Part shown: in pieces, positions 12,129 to 22,749 of the stretch | Numbering within the stretch: the stretch's first letter is position 1 | Layout: the number at the start of each line of letters is the position of its first letter | NCBI GenBank assembly: GCA_905182855.1 | Contig: CAJJDA010000004.1 | Span: forward strand, 186,001-250,000 | Length of the DNA: 64,000 nt | From: a gamma proteobacterium HTCC2207 | GTDB lineage: Bacteria; Pseudomonadota; Gammaproteobacteria; Pseudomonadales; Porticoccaceae | Reading direction: 5' to 3' | The notes under the pieces: generated by a model | The model's database searches: none | What the model was told of the DNA's origin: nothing | What the model saw: the letters and a program-made list of their open reading frames with translations, nothing else | Made by a program: the position numbers and the translations under genes

Positions 12129-13271
12129 TCAGCTCATCAAATCACGCGAGATAATCAGTTTCATAATCTCATTGGTGCCACCATAGATACGCTGCACACG
12201 CGCATCCGCAAAAGCGCGACAAACAGGGTATTCCCACATGTAACCCCAGCCACCATGTAGCTGCAGGCATTCATCTGCCACTTTACACTGCAACTCTGTG
12301 GTGAGTAATTTGAGTTTGGACGCGGTCACCGAGTCCAAACTACCCTCAAGTAATAGCTCTGTGCAGCGATCTAAAAACACCTCAGCGCTTGAGACCTCTG
12401 CGGACAGTTCCGCCAACTTAAATTGAGTATTTTGAAAAGCCGCCACACTGGTACCAAAAGCCTTTCGCTCTTTGGTGTAATCGACCGTCGCCTCCAGAAC
12501 CGATTGACACATGCCATTGGCGATTACGGCTATGTTGAGCCGTTCTTGCGGTAAATCCTGCATCAGATAGATAAACCCACGACCCTCCTCACCCAGTAAG
12601 TTCGCTTTTGGCACCTTTACGTCTTGGAAAAAAAGCTCCGCAGTATCCTGCGCCTTTAGCCCCAGCTTCTGCAACTTTTTACCTTTGGTGAAACCCACCA
12701 TGCCTTTTTCCACAAGGAATAGACTGATGCCTTTTGCGCCAGCACTGGCATCCGTTTTCGCCACCACAATTACCAAGCCCGCTTTTTGTCCATTGGTAAT
12801 AAAGGTCTTGGAGCCATTAAGGATATAATGATCACCATCGCGCACCGCGGATGTTTTGGTACCCTGTATGTCTGACCCAGCGCCAGGCTCGGTCATCGCG
12901 ATGGCGGTAATTAATTCACCAGAAACACAGCGCCTCAGGTACTTTTCCTTCTGCTCATCACTACCATAGCGGACAATATAGGGCACTGAAATATCCGAAT
13001 GCAGCGCCCAACCTAGACCGGTACAGCCCGACCGAGATACCTCTTCAGTGACAATACAGTTGTAGCGAAAATCTGCACCCACACCACCATATTCTACTGG
13101 AACAGAGGGACATAGAAATCCCTGCTCCCCCGCCCGCAGCCAGATATCATCGCTCACCATGCCGTCGAGTTCCCACTGCTCATGCTGAGGCAAAGCTTCA
13201 ACCTGCAAGAATTTTCGAATGGAGTCGCGAAACATATCATGATCAGAGTCATACAATTTTCTAGGAATCAT
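12129..13271 (-). CDS. Acyl-CoA dehydrogenase
   Basis: ITAIAMTEPGAGSDIQGTKTSAVRDGDHYILNGSKTFITNG...QLHGGWGYMWEYPVCRAFADARVQRIYGGTNEIMK. Confidence 0.96.
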   Translation of the reverse strand: MIPRKLYDSDHDMFRDSIRKFLQVEALPQHEQWELDGMVSDDIWLRAGEQGFLCPSVPVEYGGVGADFRYNCIVTEEVSRSGCTGLGWALHSDISVPYIVRYGSDEQKEKYLRRCVSGELITAIAMTEPGAGSDIQGTKTSAVRDGDHYILNGSKTFITNGQKAGLVIVVAKTDASAGAKGISLFLVEKGMVGFTKGKKLQKLGLKAQDTAELFFQDVKVPKANLLGEEGRGFIYLMQDLPQERLNIAVIANGMCQSVLEATVDYTKERKAFGTSVAAFQNTQFKLAELSAEVSSAEVFLDRCTELLLEGSLDSVTASKLKLLTTELQCKVADECLQLHGGWGYMWEYPVCRAFADARVQRIYGGTNEIMKLIISRDLMS

Positions 13272-13389
13272 GGTTAAGTCCTCTTATTAGACCTCTAATA
13301 GTAATCAAGGCTTAATTTAATAGTAGTCTGTTTGTCAGTTCTGTCTAGTTCTTATCATAGTGACTTGCTACGATCCGACTAATACCAAG

Positions 13390-13704
13390 CTACCCTTGAT
13401 AGTTGACTACCACAAACGCAAGGATTCCGGCTCCCACACACCAATAGATATTAAATGCGGTTTTATAACCGGCCAAGATTGCCACCGCTGCGCCCCACAG
13501 ATAGGGGTTATCTAGACTGGTATCGAGCCGATGGTCATGTACAAAAATAATCGGTGTGCACATAGCTACTAGCACCGATGGCCCACTATAACTAAGTAGC
13601 TGCTTAACATTGGACCCCAACCGCAGGGGTAAGCGACCCTCTAAAAAAAGATAGCGGGTACCAAAGGTGACACAGGCTAACAGAAAAATAGTCAGTATAT
13701 TCAC
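13390..13704 (-). CDS. azlD: AzlD-like branched-chain amino acid exporter subunit
   Basis: Small multi-TM protein overlapping azlC by 4 nt (ATGA type), TRYLFLEGRLPLRLG...LSYSGPSVLVAM. Confidence 0.8.
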   Translation of the reverse strand: MNILTIFLLACVTFGTRYLFLEGRLPLRLGSNVKQLLSYSGPSVLVAMCTPIIFVHDHRLDTSLDNPYLWGAAVAILAGYKTAFNIYWCVGAGILAFVVVNYQG

Positions 13705-14405
13705 GCCTGACCCCTAATCTTTTGAATCGAAAAACCAACACACATTGCCAAAAGAGCCGCGCAGACCAAACTGAGATCAAACTCCCAGAGAGTGAATGTA
13801 ACCGAAGTAACCCCGGCTACCACTGCGGCAGCAAAGCTAGCAAGCGTTTTGATGCCTGGCAGCACCAAGGCTATAAAGGTTGCAGCTATAGCAAAATCTA
13901 GCCCTAACTCAGTCAAATTTGGCAGCGAGGTACCCGCAAAAATACCTATAAATGTCCACAGATTCCAAGCCAGATAAAAGCTACCGCCAGCACCCAGGGC
14001 GTAGTAGAGCCGAAATCTATTTCGGTAGGCGCGGCGATCTCCTGACAGTGCAAACAACTCATCGGTCAACAGAAAACCCAGTCCCAAACGCCACCTCAAG
14101 GGCTTGATACTTAATCGTTCACGCAACGCAAGACCGTAAAGAAAGTGGCGTGAACTAATCACAAACGCACTAAATAGCACCGTAAAGAGAGAGGCATTAT
14201 TCGCCATTAATTCAACAGTCACGATCTGTACCGCACCGCCGAAGACAATACCTGAAAAAAGCTGGGCCTCGAGCCAATCAAACCCTCTCTGCACCGCCAG
14301 AGAGCCAAACAGAATCCCCCAGGGCAGCACCGCAAAACTCAGAGGAAGCATGTCGGATGCGCCTTTTGTTACCGCTTTTAGTAAGGCTTTCTGGGCTCTT
14401 TGCAT
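13701..14405 (-). CDS. azlC: AzlC family branched-chain amino acid ABC-independent exporter subunit
   Basis: LPLSFAVLPWGILFGSLAVQRGFDWLEAQLFSGIVFGGAVQIVTVEL...FLLTDELFAL; start trimmed to MQRAQKALL. Confidence 0.88.
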   Translation of the reverse strand: MQRAQKALLKAVTKGASDMLPLSFAVLPWGILFGSLAVQRGFDWLEAQLFSGIVFGGAVQIVTVELMANNASLFTVLFSAFVISSRHFLYGLALRERLSIKPLRWRLGLGFLLTDELFALSGDRRAYRNRFRLYYALGAGGSFYLAWNLWTFIGIFAGTSLPNLTELGLDFAIAATFIALVLPGIKTLASFAAAVVAGVTSVTFTLWEFDLSLVCAALLAMCVGFSIQKIRGQA

Positions 14406-14416
14406 GCTCAAGTATC

Positions 14417-15133
14417 TTAAACTAGCCGTCGAATTAACGCATCGGGAATAATGTATAACAGCCAGGCTACCAGTCGCCACCGCTTAGTAATGAAGACATG
14501 ATTCTTTTTGCCTTCAATCGCAGTAACCATTTGTGATACGCCTTTCTCAACCGTCGCCAACCAAATTGGTTCACCCTCTACCATGGGCGTTGCAACGAAG
14601 CCCGGCTCAACCGTAGTGACCGTAATCGGTAGCTTAGATCTGATCGCACGCGATCGCATACCCCGCAGATAGCTAGAGACATAAGCCTTTGTCGCGTTGT
14701 AGGTTAGCGTAAGACCGCCGGAAAAGTGTGCCGCAGCCGAGGAAATGCCAACCAAATGGCCGCCGCCTCGCGCTAAAAAGTGGTTCATAGCGACCACGGC
14801 CATCGCGGAAAAGCCGCGTACATTGACATCAATCATCTCGCATTCAACCACCCAATCTAGCTGTTTTTCTTTGCGTCCAACACCGGAATTCACCACAATT
14901 AACTCGACCTCACCCATGAGTTCTATTAATTGTTTGAGTTCTGCCTGAGATTTTTCAGCATTGGTAACGTCAGTCATCTGCACAAAGTGATCTCCGGGTA
15001 GCAGCCCCGCTAGCCTCGCAAGGCAGTCGCCACGCCGTGCCATCAATCCTAGCTGATAGCCTTTAGCCGCCAACTGAACGGCTAGCTCCCACCCGATACC
15101 TGAGCTGGCACCGACAATAATGGCTTGTTTCAT
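14417..15133 (-). CDS. Short-chain dehydrogenase/reductase (canonical SDR)
   Basis: IIVGASSGIGWELAVQLAAKG; YNATKAYVSSY contains canonical YxxxK. Confidence 0.92.
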   Translation of the reverse strand: MKQAIIVGASSGIGWELAVQLAAKGYQLGLMARRGDCLARLAGLLPGDHFVQMTDVTNAEKSQAELKQLIELMGEVELIVVNSGVGRKEKQLDWVVECEMIDVNVRGFSAMAVVAMNHFLARGGGHLVGISSAAAHFSGGLTLTYNATKAYVSSYLRGMRSRAIRSKLPITVTTVEPGFVATPMVEGEPIWLATVEKGVSQMVTAIEGKKNHVFITKRWRLVAWLLYIIPDALIRRLV

Positions 15134-15244
15134 ACTAACCCCTGATACTCAATTATTTTCAGAGCACAGTCTAGCCGCTCGCTTCGAGGCTGAAAAGCCT
15201 TATTCGCGAGGATATAATCTATCTATATAACAGAAACATACAAC

Positions 15245-15889
15245 TCAAAAATTTAACTGCGGCTTAGTGTCATCATGACGATTTTCTAGCAAGAGATACT
15301 CTACACGGCCGTCGGCTAGTAGGCGGCACTTTTCTATTTCGAAGTCACCTAGCAGGTGATGCAGGTCACGCTGAGAACGTGGATGCCGCATGGATTGAAT
15401 CCCGTCCCTATTGGCCTGACTTAACTGGATAGATGGCTCAATAACGTAGCGAGAAAATTGGTAGTGGCGTGTCTGCGTTGCGAACGCCAATACTATAATC
15501 TAGGATATCTTTACTAATATGGGGGTCTGGGCCTCGATAAGCGCCATCAATATAGCCCTATCCAGATAACTAATCAGATCCCAGAACAAACAGATGCCGA
15601 TCTGGGTCCCGGCTTGGAGATTGAGAAGCTATCGGAATTGACTGACTCTCTGTGCGTATGCGTCTTCCCCGCAGCGGCGCCCTACAAAATGTTCGGCGTA
15701 CAGATCAGCAAAGCTCAGGCGACATTTAAATTTGTTAAAGAAATTAATTATAGAACCTATCGCAGCCCCCATATCTAGGACCACTAAGCGCTTATCAACA
15801 GGCAACGTTTCAAATACCACTGCCGTTAGATTACTCTGAAGGGATTCACATAAGCCACCAGTAACGCTCTTGGCAGATCCTGACTTCAA
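15245..15889 (-). pseudogene. Decayed/frameshifted SAM-methyltransferase-like conserved gene
   Basis: Collinear fragments in different minus frames: LPVDKRLVVLDMGAAIGSIINFFNKFKCRLSFADLYAEHF (15629-15889), FWDLISYLDRAILMALIEAQTP (about 15510-15586), TRHYQFSRYVIEPSIQLS...LGDFEIEKCRLLADGRVEYLLLEN (15245-15490). Confidence 0.6.
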
Positions 15890-16177
15890 GAAGCCTTGCT
15901 ACCAAACTGATGCGGTTTTACATTGGATAATGGGGTGACAGACAATACCACTTGATCACCTGAGTGCATCTCAATACTACCTTGAATTTTTCACCGTCTT
16001 CAAGGGTAACTCTCGGCGACTGACATGTTACCAATTGCATTCCCGGTTGTCGAAATCACTTATTGCTCCACACCTGAGATGTCGCCTTTAACCGCGCATC
16101 TATTCTAACCTCTCCCGCTATAATTTTAGCCATTAGCTGGCCCGAATTTCCTATCAGCACCTCGTGGTTGATGGCTC
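15890..16177 (-). pseudogene. Possible remnant of a small protein gene, bactofilin-like at best
   Basis: Protein-like stretches in different minus frames (EVLIGNSGQLMAKIIAGEVRIDARLKATSQV; GDQVVLSVTPLSNVKPHQFGSKAS) with no continuous ORF. Confidence 0.25.
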
Positions 16178-18047
16178 TCAGATATTCTCCAGACTATCCT
16201 GACACTGCAACCAGTCCTCTTCAATAGTGCCAATATTTCGCTTGATATCGGCCTGATCAGAAAGACTTTTCTTCAACTGGTCTTTCTGATCATCATTATA
16301 AATATCCGTTTCAGCCAACTGAGCTTCGACTAGTTTAAGCTGTCTTTGCAATTTCTCGAGACCCGCCTCAAGCCTTTTTATTTTCTTGGTTAATGGCGCA
16401 AGTTTTTTTCGCTCATCTGCTGATTGCTGGCGAGACACTTTTTTATCGATCGGAATCCCCTCAACTTTAGGGACTTCAATTGCTTCTACGCGAGAAAAGT
16501 TTTTCAACCAATTTTGATAGTCTTTTAGATCGCCATCAAATTCCTGAACCTGACCATCTGCTACCAAATAAAACTGATCTACTGTATTTCTCAGTAAATG
16601 CCGATCGTGGGAAATAACAACTAAGGCTCCCTCATAACCCTGCAGTGCCATGGTCAATGCATGCCGCATCTCGAGATCGAGATGGTTCGTAGGCTCATCA
16701 AGCAGCAGTAAATTTGGCTTCTGCCAGACGATTAAAGCCAGTGCAACTCGCGCCTTTTCGCCAACCGAAAAAAGAAAGCCTTATCATTATGAAAAAGACT
16801 TTACCGATTTAGATTTAAATCTTCTGCTCTGTTGCGGTCGGACTGATGCGCTGTAAATGTAAAAAGGGACTTGCCTCTAAGTCCAGCACTTCAAGCTGAT
16901 GCTGCGCAAAATAGCCGACTTTTAGATTATCACCAAACACTCGCACCCCATTAATTAAATCGAGGTCTCCGGTCAGACTATTAATTAAAGTTGACTTACC
17001 TGCTCCATTGGGACCTAGAAGTCCGATCCTTGTACCGGGCTGCAAATCAAAATTCACGTCGGTAAGAATAGATTTATTGCCATAACCTAATATCGCCTGA
17101 CTGATGTTGACCAGCGCTCCATTGGCTTTTTTCGGCATCGAAAAGTTGAAATAAAACGGTGAATCTACGTGGGCCGGTGCACTATCCTCCATACGCTGCA
17201 ATTCTTTTAATCGACTCTGAGCCTGCTTGGCCTTTGAGGCTTTGTAGCGGAAACGTGCCACAAAATCTTCAACATCTTTGCGCCGTTTCTGTTGCTTCTC
17301 ATAACTCGCCTGCTGTAGCGCTAAACGTTCGCTACGGACTCGCTCAAAGGTGGAATAGTTACCCTTATAGGCATTAGTTTTCTGGTGCTCAATATGGACA
17401 ATACGCTCAACAACGTTATCAATAAAGTCCCTGTCATGGGAGATTACTAGCAGTGTGCCCTGATAGCTTTTCAGCCATTGCTCAAGCCATAAGGTGGCAT
17501 CTAAGTCGAGATGATTGGTTGGCTCATCGAGCAGTAACAGATCCGATGGGCTCATCAATGATTGAGCAAGATTTAAGCGAATACGCCAGCCGCCGGAGAA
17601 GCTATTTACTGGACGATTCATTTCACTCTGATGAAAACCCAAACCATGCAATAACTGCTCGGCGCGATAATGGGCATCAAATCCATTAATCTCATCCATT
17701 TTCTCATATTCATTGGCCAGACGGTTGTGATCTTCGGTGGCAAGAGCCTCCTCGATAGCTACCTCTACGCCTCGAAGAACCGGGTCACCATCGAGAACAA
17801 AATCTGCTGCCGTTCTCTCTGAGGTGGCGAGTTCCTGCGCCATATGTGCAATCCGCCAGTCTTTTGGTATAAACAGATCCCCCGCATCGGCACCGACCTG
17901 ACCTAGGAGTAGTTTAAATAGTGTCGACTTGCCCGTGCCATTGCCACCAATGATACCTATATGCTGACCTGGATGAATGACGAGCTCTGCCTCTTCGAGT
18001 AGGACTTTCACACCGCGACGCAGCTCGATTTTACTCATTGAAATCAT
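16178..18047 (-). CDS. yheS: ABC-F family ATPase, YheS-like; disrupted at about 16740-16830
   Basis: N-terminal ABC: IGIIGGNGTGKSTLFKLLLGQ...NSFSGGWRIRLNLAQSLM...[23 protein letters not shown]. Second [23 protein letters not shown]-terminal fragment (LRNTVDQFYLVADGQVQEFDGDLKDYQNWL) lies in another frame. Confidence 0.88.
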
Positions 18048-18079
18048 AGTACTTTAGTTACCAATTTGTATTTAGTAGA

Positions 18080-19913
18080 TTATTCAAAACCTAGGAATCC
18101 ACCCGACTGATGACCCCACAATTTAGTGTATACGCCGTTCTGTTGGATTAGCTCTTGATGGGTTCCCTGTTCAACAATCTCACCCTTATCGAATACTATT
18201 AAACGATCCATAGCCGCAATGGTCGATAGCCTATGAGGCAATGGCAATCACCGTTTTACCCTGCATAAGCTGGTACAGACTTTGCTGAATAGTCGCCTCA
18301 ACTTCTGAGTCTAGCGCAGATGTTGCCTCATCTAAGACCAAAATAGGCGCGTCCTTCAATAGTACTCGTGCAATAGCAATGCGTTGCCGCTGACCACCTG
18401 AGAGGGTAACGCCCCGTTCGCCGACGTGGGCATCATACCCGCGTCGGCCTTGGTTATCTTGTAAAGTTAAAATAAATTCATGTGCCTGTGCCAGCTCAGC
18501 CGCAGCAATCACCTGCGCCTCGCTAGCAGTGGGTCGGCCAAACATAATATTTTCGCGGATCGAACGGTGCAGTAGGGACGTATCTTGGGTTACCATCGCG
18601 ATATTAGCGCGCAAGCTCTCCTGCTGAATATCACTAATCGCCTGCTCATCGATTGATATCGTACCACTTTGGATATCAAAAAATCGCAAAAGTAAACTGA
18701 CAAGGCTCGATTTTCCTGCGCCGCTGCGCCCTACAATACCGACTTTCTGGCCCGCAGGAATTATCAAATTGAGATTACTAAAAACCTTTTCATCCTCCGG
18801 ACTGTAACCGAAAGATACAGCATCGAAGACAATAGCGCCCTGCGTCACTAAAAGCGGTTTGGCATCATGAGAATCGACGACCGTGTTAGTAACTGATAAT
18901 GTATTAATACCATCTTGAACAGTCCCGATATTTTCAAACAGACTGCTTATCTCCCACATAATCCAGTGAGACATGCCCGTGAGGCGGATCGCAATCGCCA
19001 TGACTATGGCAATCGCGCCTGGCGTTATGACCCCAACAGTCCACAGATAGATCCCCAAGGCTGCGGTAGAAAATACCAGCAACATATTTAACGTCCAGAG
19101 AGTTATATTGAGAAGCGTTGCCAAACGCATCTGCGGGTGAACAGTATTGAGGAAATCACTCATACCCGCGCGCACATAGTCGGACTCTCGGTTGCCATGA
19201 GAAAACAGCTTCAATGACACAATATTGGTATAGCTATCAACAATTCTCCCGGTCATCAAAGATCGAGCGTCTGCCTGATGCATGGCGATAGCCTTCATTT
19301 TTGGTACAAAATAATACTGCACGGCAATATAGAGGCATAGCCAAATCAATAATGGCACGCACAGACGCAGGTCAGCATTGGCTACCAAAATGAGTGCTGT
19401 CACTAGATAGATGACGACGAATAGTAATACATCAAGTAGCTTCATGACCGTGTCACGCACAGCCAATGCCGTCTGCATGACTTTGGTAGCAATACGACCG
19501 CTAAATTCATTTTGAAAAAAGCCATAGCTCTGACTGAGTAAGTAGCGATGAGCCATCCAGCGTACAGACATAGGAAAATTACCCATCAATGTTTGATGGA
19601 CAACTAGAGAGCGAAGCGCTGTCGTTAGCGGAATAAAAACCAACATAAATATCGACATCACGGCAAGGGGCAGCCAAGTATCTTCGATAAACGTTTCTGG
19701 CGCACTGGATGCCAACCAGTCTACCACCTGACCCAGAATCCCAAACAACAGCGCTTCAGCAACGGCCGTGAATGCCGTCAGTAAAGCCATCAGTGCTAAC
19801 CAGGGTTCCATTCCCCGCGTGTAATGCCGGCAGAACGCATAGATTCCAGTCGGCGGTCTGTCAGGTGGTTTTGGAGGAAAAGGATCAATTAATTTCTCAA
19901 AAAGACCAAACAT
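18080..19913 (-). CDS. ABC transporter, fused permease/ATPase (MsbA/multidrug exporter type), apparent 1-nt frameshift near 18236
   Basis: TM domain followed by [22 protein letters not shown]...[38 protein letters not shown]...GKTVIAIA. In another frame: [51 protein letters not shown]. Confidence 0.9.
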
Positions 19914-20149
19914 AGTATGTCCTTCAGTAGGATTATCTGCGCGTTAACTCGATAATGGGGTAACCGTCGTAACGGCGCCCATAAATAGGATGACAATAAT
20001 AGCAATTTCGATTACTTCTAGGGAAAATCAAATCGTTTTTTGTCAACAATGATTGGACATTTTGCAATGGAATCCGGACGGCTGATTGACCACGGCGACA
20101 GCGCACAACCCCCTATAAGCGACCGCTTTGTGATGCTGCGTCATTAGGA

Positions 20150-20788
20150 TTACCATGGAAATAAAATAGGTTTATCCCCCTCCCGCCAAGTCGGCTGCTT
20201 AATCATCGACTGTAAAAATAACTCGGATTCCAGAAACCGCTGTAACCAACGCCTTATGAGAGGGTAAGGGGATTGGTCAAACCAGAGCTTATCGACAAAG
20301 GCGAACTGTCTAATAAATGGAAAGATAGCAATATCTGCCAGCGTTACCTGCATGGCGACCAGATAGTCTGTAATTTCAAGTCTTCGCTCTAGCTTACATA
20401 AAAAGATCTCCGCAGCGGCGCGATAATCTTGCTGAGTTTTCAGGGGATAGCGATCCCAATACTTGTAATGATCTAAATCAACCTTAAAACTTCCATCATT
20501 TTCCTCGATTAAAGCCTTAGTAGGTGCCTCTAAATCTGAGCGAATCCACTGTTGTGGATCCGACTGTTCAAGCACCCAGCGCATAATTTCGAGACTTTCA
20601 TCTAAAACGACCCCATTATCCAGCACCAACACTGGCACCGTTGCCTTGCTTGAATACGCCAACATTACAGATGGTTTGTCAGCGAGAAAGACTTCACGCA
20701 ATTCTGCGGTTATAATCGCTTGGCAAAAAGTCATTCTTGCCCTAATAGCGTAGGGGCATCGACGAAAAGAGTATAGAACCGGTAGCAT
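20150..20788 (-). CDS. Glutathione S-transferase family protein
   Basis: MLPVLYSFRRCPYAIRARMTFCQA...VPVLVLDNGVVLDESLEIMRWVLEQ; C-terminal LADIAIFPFIRQFA. Confidence 0.87.
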   Translation of the reverse strand: MLPVLYSFRRCPYAIRARMTFCQAIITAELREVFLADKPSVMLAYSSKATVPVLVLDNGVVLDESLEIMRWVLEQSDPQQWIRSDLEAPTKALIEENDGSFKVDLDHYKYWDRYPLKTQQDYRAAAEIFLCKLERRLEITDYLVAMQVTLADIAIFPFIRQFAFVDKLWFDQSPYPLIRRWLQRFLESELFLQSMIKQPTWREGDKPILFPW

Positions 20789-20863
20789 AAAAAAAACAGA
20801 CTCTCAGGTGACAGTGACGAAGCACGAATGACTAAAACCCACCAACCTTTAGGAAATAAACTG

Positions 20864-22096
20864 ATGGCCGTTAAAAAATATGATCTCGTAATCTATGGCG
20901 CAACTAGCTTTGTTGGCCAAATACTCACTGAGTACCTGTACGAGCATATAGGGCTAACGCGAAAAGTAAAGTGGGCCATTGCTGGCCGATCGGAGGCCAA
21001 ACTTAGAGCTTTGCGGGATTCCCTAGGAGAGGGCGCCTCAAAACTCCCTATCCTGACTGCAGACGCTGCGGATCAAGCGGCATTAGATGCCATGTGCCAG
21101 AAATCGAGGGTTATGATATCCACAGTTGGCCCCTACATGCTCTATGGAGAGTTGCTAGTAAAAGCTTGCGCTGAAAACGGCAACGACTACTGCGATCTCA
21201 CCGGCGAAGCCTATTGGATTAAGCTGATGATCGATAAGTATGCAAAGGTGGCCAAAAAATCTGGCGCACGCATTGTCAACTGCTGTGGCTTTGATTCGAT
21301 CCCCTCTGATCTGGGTGTACAGTTTCTCCAGCAGGCCGGTAAACAGCGCTATGGTTCTTTCTTTAGGCAGGTGAAACTCCGCGTTAAAGCGATGAAAGGT
21401 GGCGCCTCCGGGGGCACAATCGCCAGCATGGTCGAGATGATTGTCGCGGCAAAAGCCGATCCAGCAGTGCGCAGTGCTATGGGTAACCCCTATATTTTAT
21501 GCCCCGACAAACATACCTACTCTAATCGACAAATTAGCGTTAAGGGCCCCGTCTATGACAAAGACTTCGGTTCCTGGGCAGCACCTTTTATCATGGAAGC
21601 AATTAACGCTCGCGTGGTATTGCGGTCAAATTCATTATTAAAAATGGCTTACGGCAAAGACTTCTCCTATGGCGAGGCGATGCTATCCGGGCCCGGTATT
21701 AAAGGGCGCTTCATCGCTCTCGGCATAACCTTGGGTCTAGGGGCTTTTGCCGGAGGCTTGATAGTCAACCCGATTCGCAATCTTATGCAAAAGTATGTTT
21801 TACCTAAACCCGGTGAGGGTCCAAGCTTGCAGGATCAGCTCAATGGTTACTTTGATATTCGCCTGCATGGTCAAAACAAAAAAGGGCAACAGTTAATGGT
21901 CAAGGTGACTGGGGACCGCGATCCTGGTTATGGTTGTACTGCCAAAATGCTGGCGCAGGCTGGATTGTGTTTAGCCTTTGATCTGCCCAAGGAAGACAAG
22001 GCAGGAGGATTCTGGACCCCGGCTACGGCAATGGGCGAAAAGCTAATCCCTCGTTTAATCGGTGATGCCGGCATGACATTTGAAGTCGTAGAATAA
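20864..22096 (+). CDS. Saccharopine dehydrogenase-like / trans-acting enoyl reductase family protein
   Basis: YDLVIYGATSFVGQILTEYL...WAIAGRSEAKL...CGFDSIPSDLGVQFL...KVTGDRDPGYGCTAKML. Confidence 0.88.
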   Translation: MAVKKYDLVIYGATSFVGQILTEYLYEHIGLTRKVKWAIAGRSEAKLRALRDSLGEGASKLPILTADAADQAALDAMCQKSRVMISTVGPYMLYGELLVKACAENGNDYCDLTGEAYWIKLMIDKYAKVAKKSGARIVNCCGFDSIPSDLGVQFLQQAGKQRYGSFFRQVKLRVKAMKGGASGGTIASMVEMIVAAKADPAVRSAMGNPYILCPDKHTYSNRQISVKGPVYDKDFGSWAAPFIMEAINARVVLRSNSLLKMAYGKDFSYGEAMLSGPGIKGRFIALGITLGLGAFAGGLIVNPIRNLMQKYVLPKPGEGPSLQDQLNGYFDIRLHGQNKKGQQLMVKVTGDRDPGYGCTAKMLAQAGLCLAFDLPKEDKAGGFWTPATAMGEKLIPRLIGDAGMTFEVVE

Positions 22097-22117
22097 GCTA
22101 TTTAACAAATCAATAAG

Positions 22118-22158
22118 TTAAAAAAGCCCGCACTAGTAAACTAGGCGGGCTTTTTTTT
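22118..22158. terminator. Bidirectional Rho-independent terminator between convergent genes
   Basis: aaaaaagcccgcactagtaaactaggcgggctttttttt: GCCCGC/GCGGGC plus CTAG/CTAG stem, A-run on one side and T-run on the other. Confidence 0.92.
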
Positions 22159-22173
22159 CATACCACTGAGACT

Positions 22174-22500
22174 TTATCCCATAACGCGGTCTTTGAGCGC
22201 CATAATAATAATGCCCAGAGCCATGGCGTTAACGATGGTACTCATGTTGCCCATGATCGCTCTAATAGAATCACCTATCATCGGGATGTCGTCAGCGGCA
22301 CCCGAAACCGAGGCCAATGCGACGGCAAAGACCAACAGGTAAGTTCTGTTACTGCTATCAGCCATATCACTCATAATACCAAGCGCCAAGCCCAAAATAG
22401 CCATAACAACTGCCGCTTCTGGTATAGCAATGAACGCGCCGACTACCGCGACTAAAAGTGAAACTAAACGTACAATTTTTAAAGGACTCTTTTTAAGCAT
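22174..22500 (-). CDS. Small hypothetical membrane protein
   Basis: Multiple hydrophobic segments; intact 108-aa ORF ending at the bidirectional terminator. Confidence 0.6.
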   Translation of the reverse strand: MLKKSPLKIVRLVSLLVAVVGAFIAIPEAAVVMAILGLALGIMSDMADSSNRTYLLVFAVALASVSGAADDIPMIGDSIRAIMGNMSTIVNAMALGIIIMALKDRVMG

Positions 22501-22749
22501 ACTTAATATCGTAATTACATGATCTTATTATTATTTAGTAGATATACCTCTTATGGCTACTAATAGCACCTGAAATTTGAGCTCATCTTGAGTTGCTTTA
22601 GCGGGACTTATTCGACAATGTGTCGATTTTCAAGCGCTGCAGATACTTTATCGTCGTGTTTTCAGCTAGAATGACGCTGTCGAAAAATCCCCGTTAGCGG
22701 CTTTATTTAAGCCCTAACAACACGCAGAACTGAGTTGATAAAAAATCTA

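Noticed and set aside
22605-22635. TCGACA-atg-TGTCGA palindrome upstream of ettA
   Set aside because: Short 6-bp arms with a weak T-tract; could be chance, no clear terminator or operator assignment.
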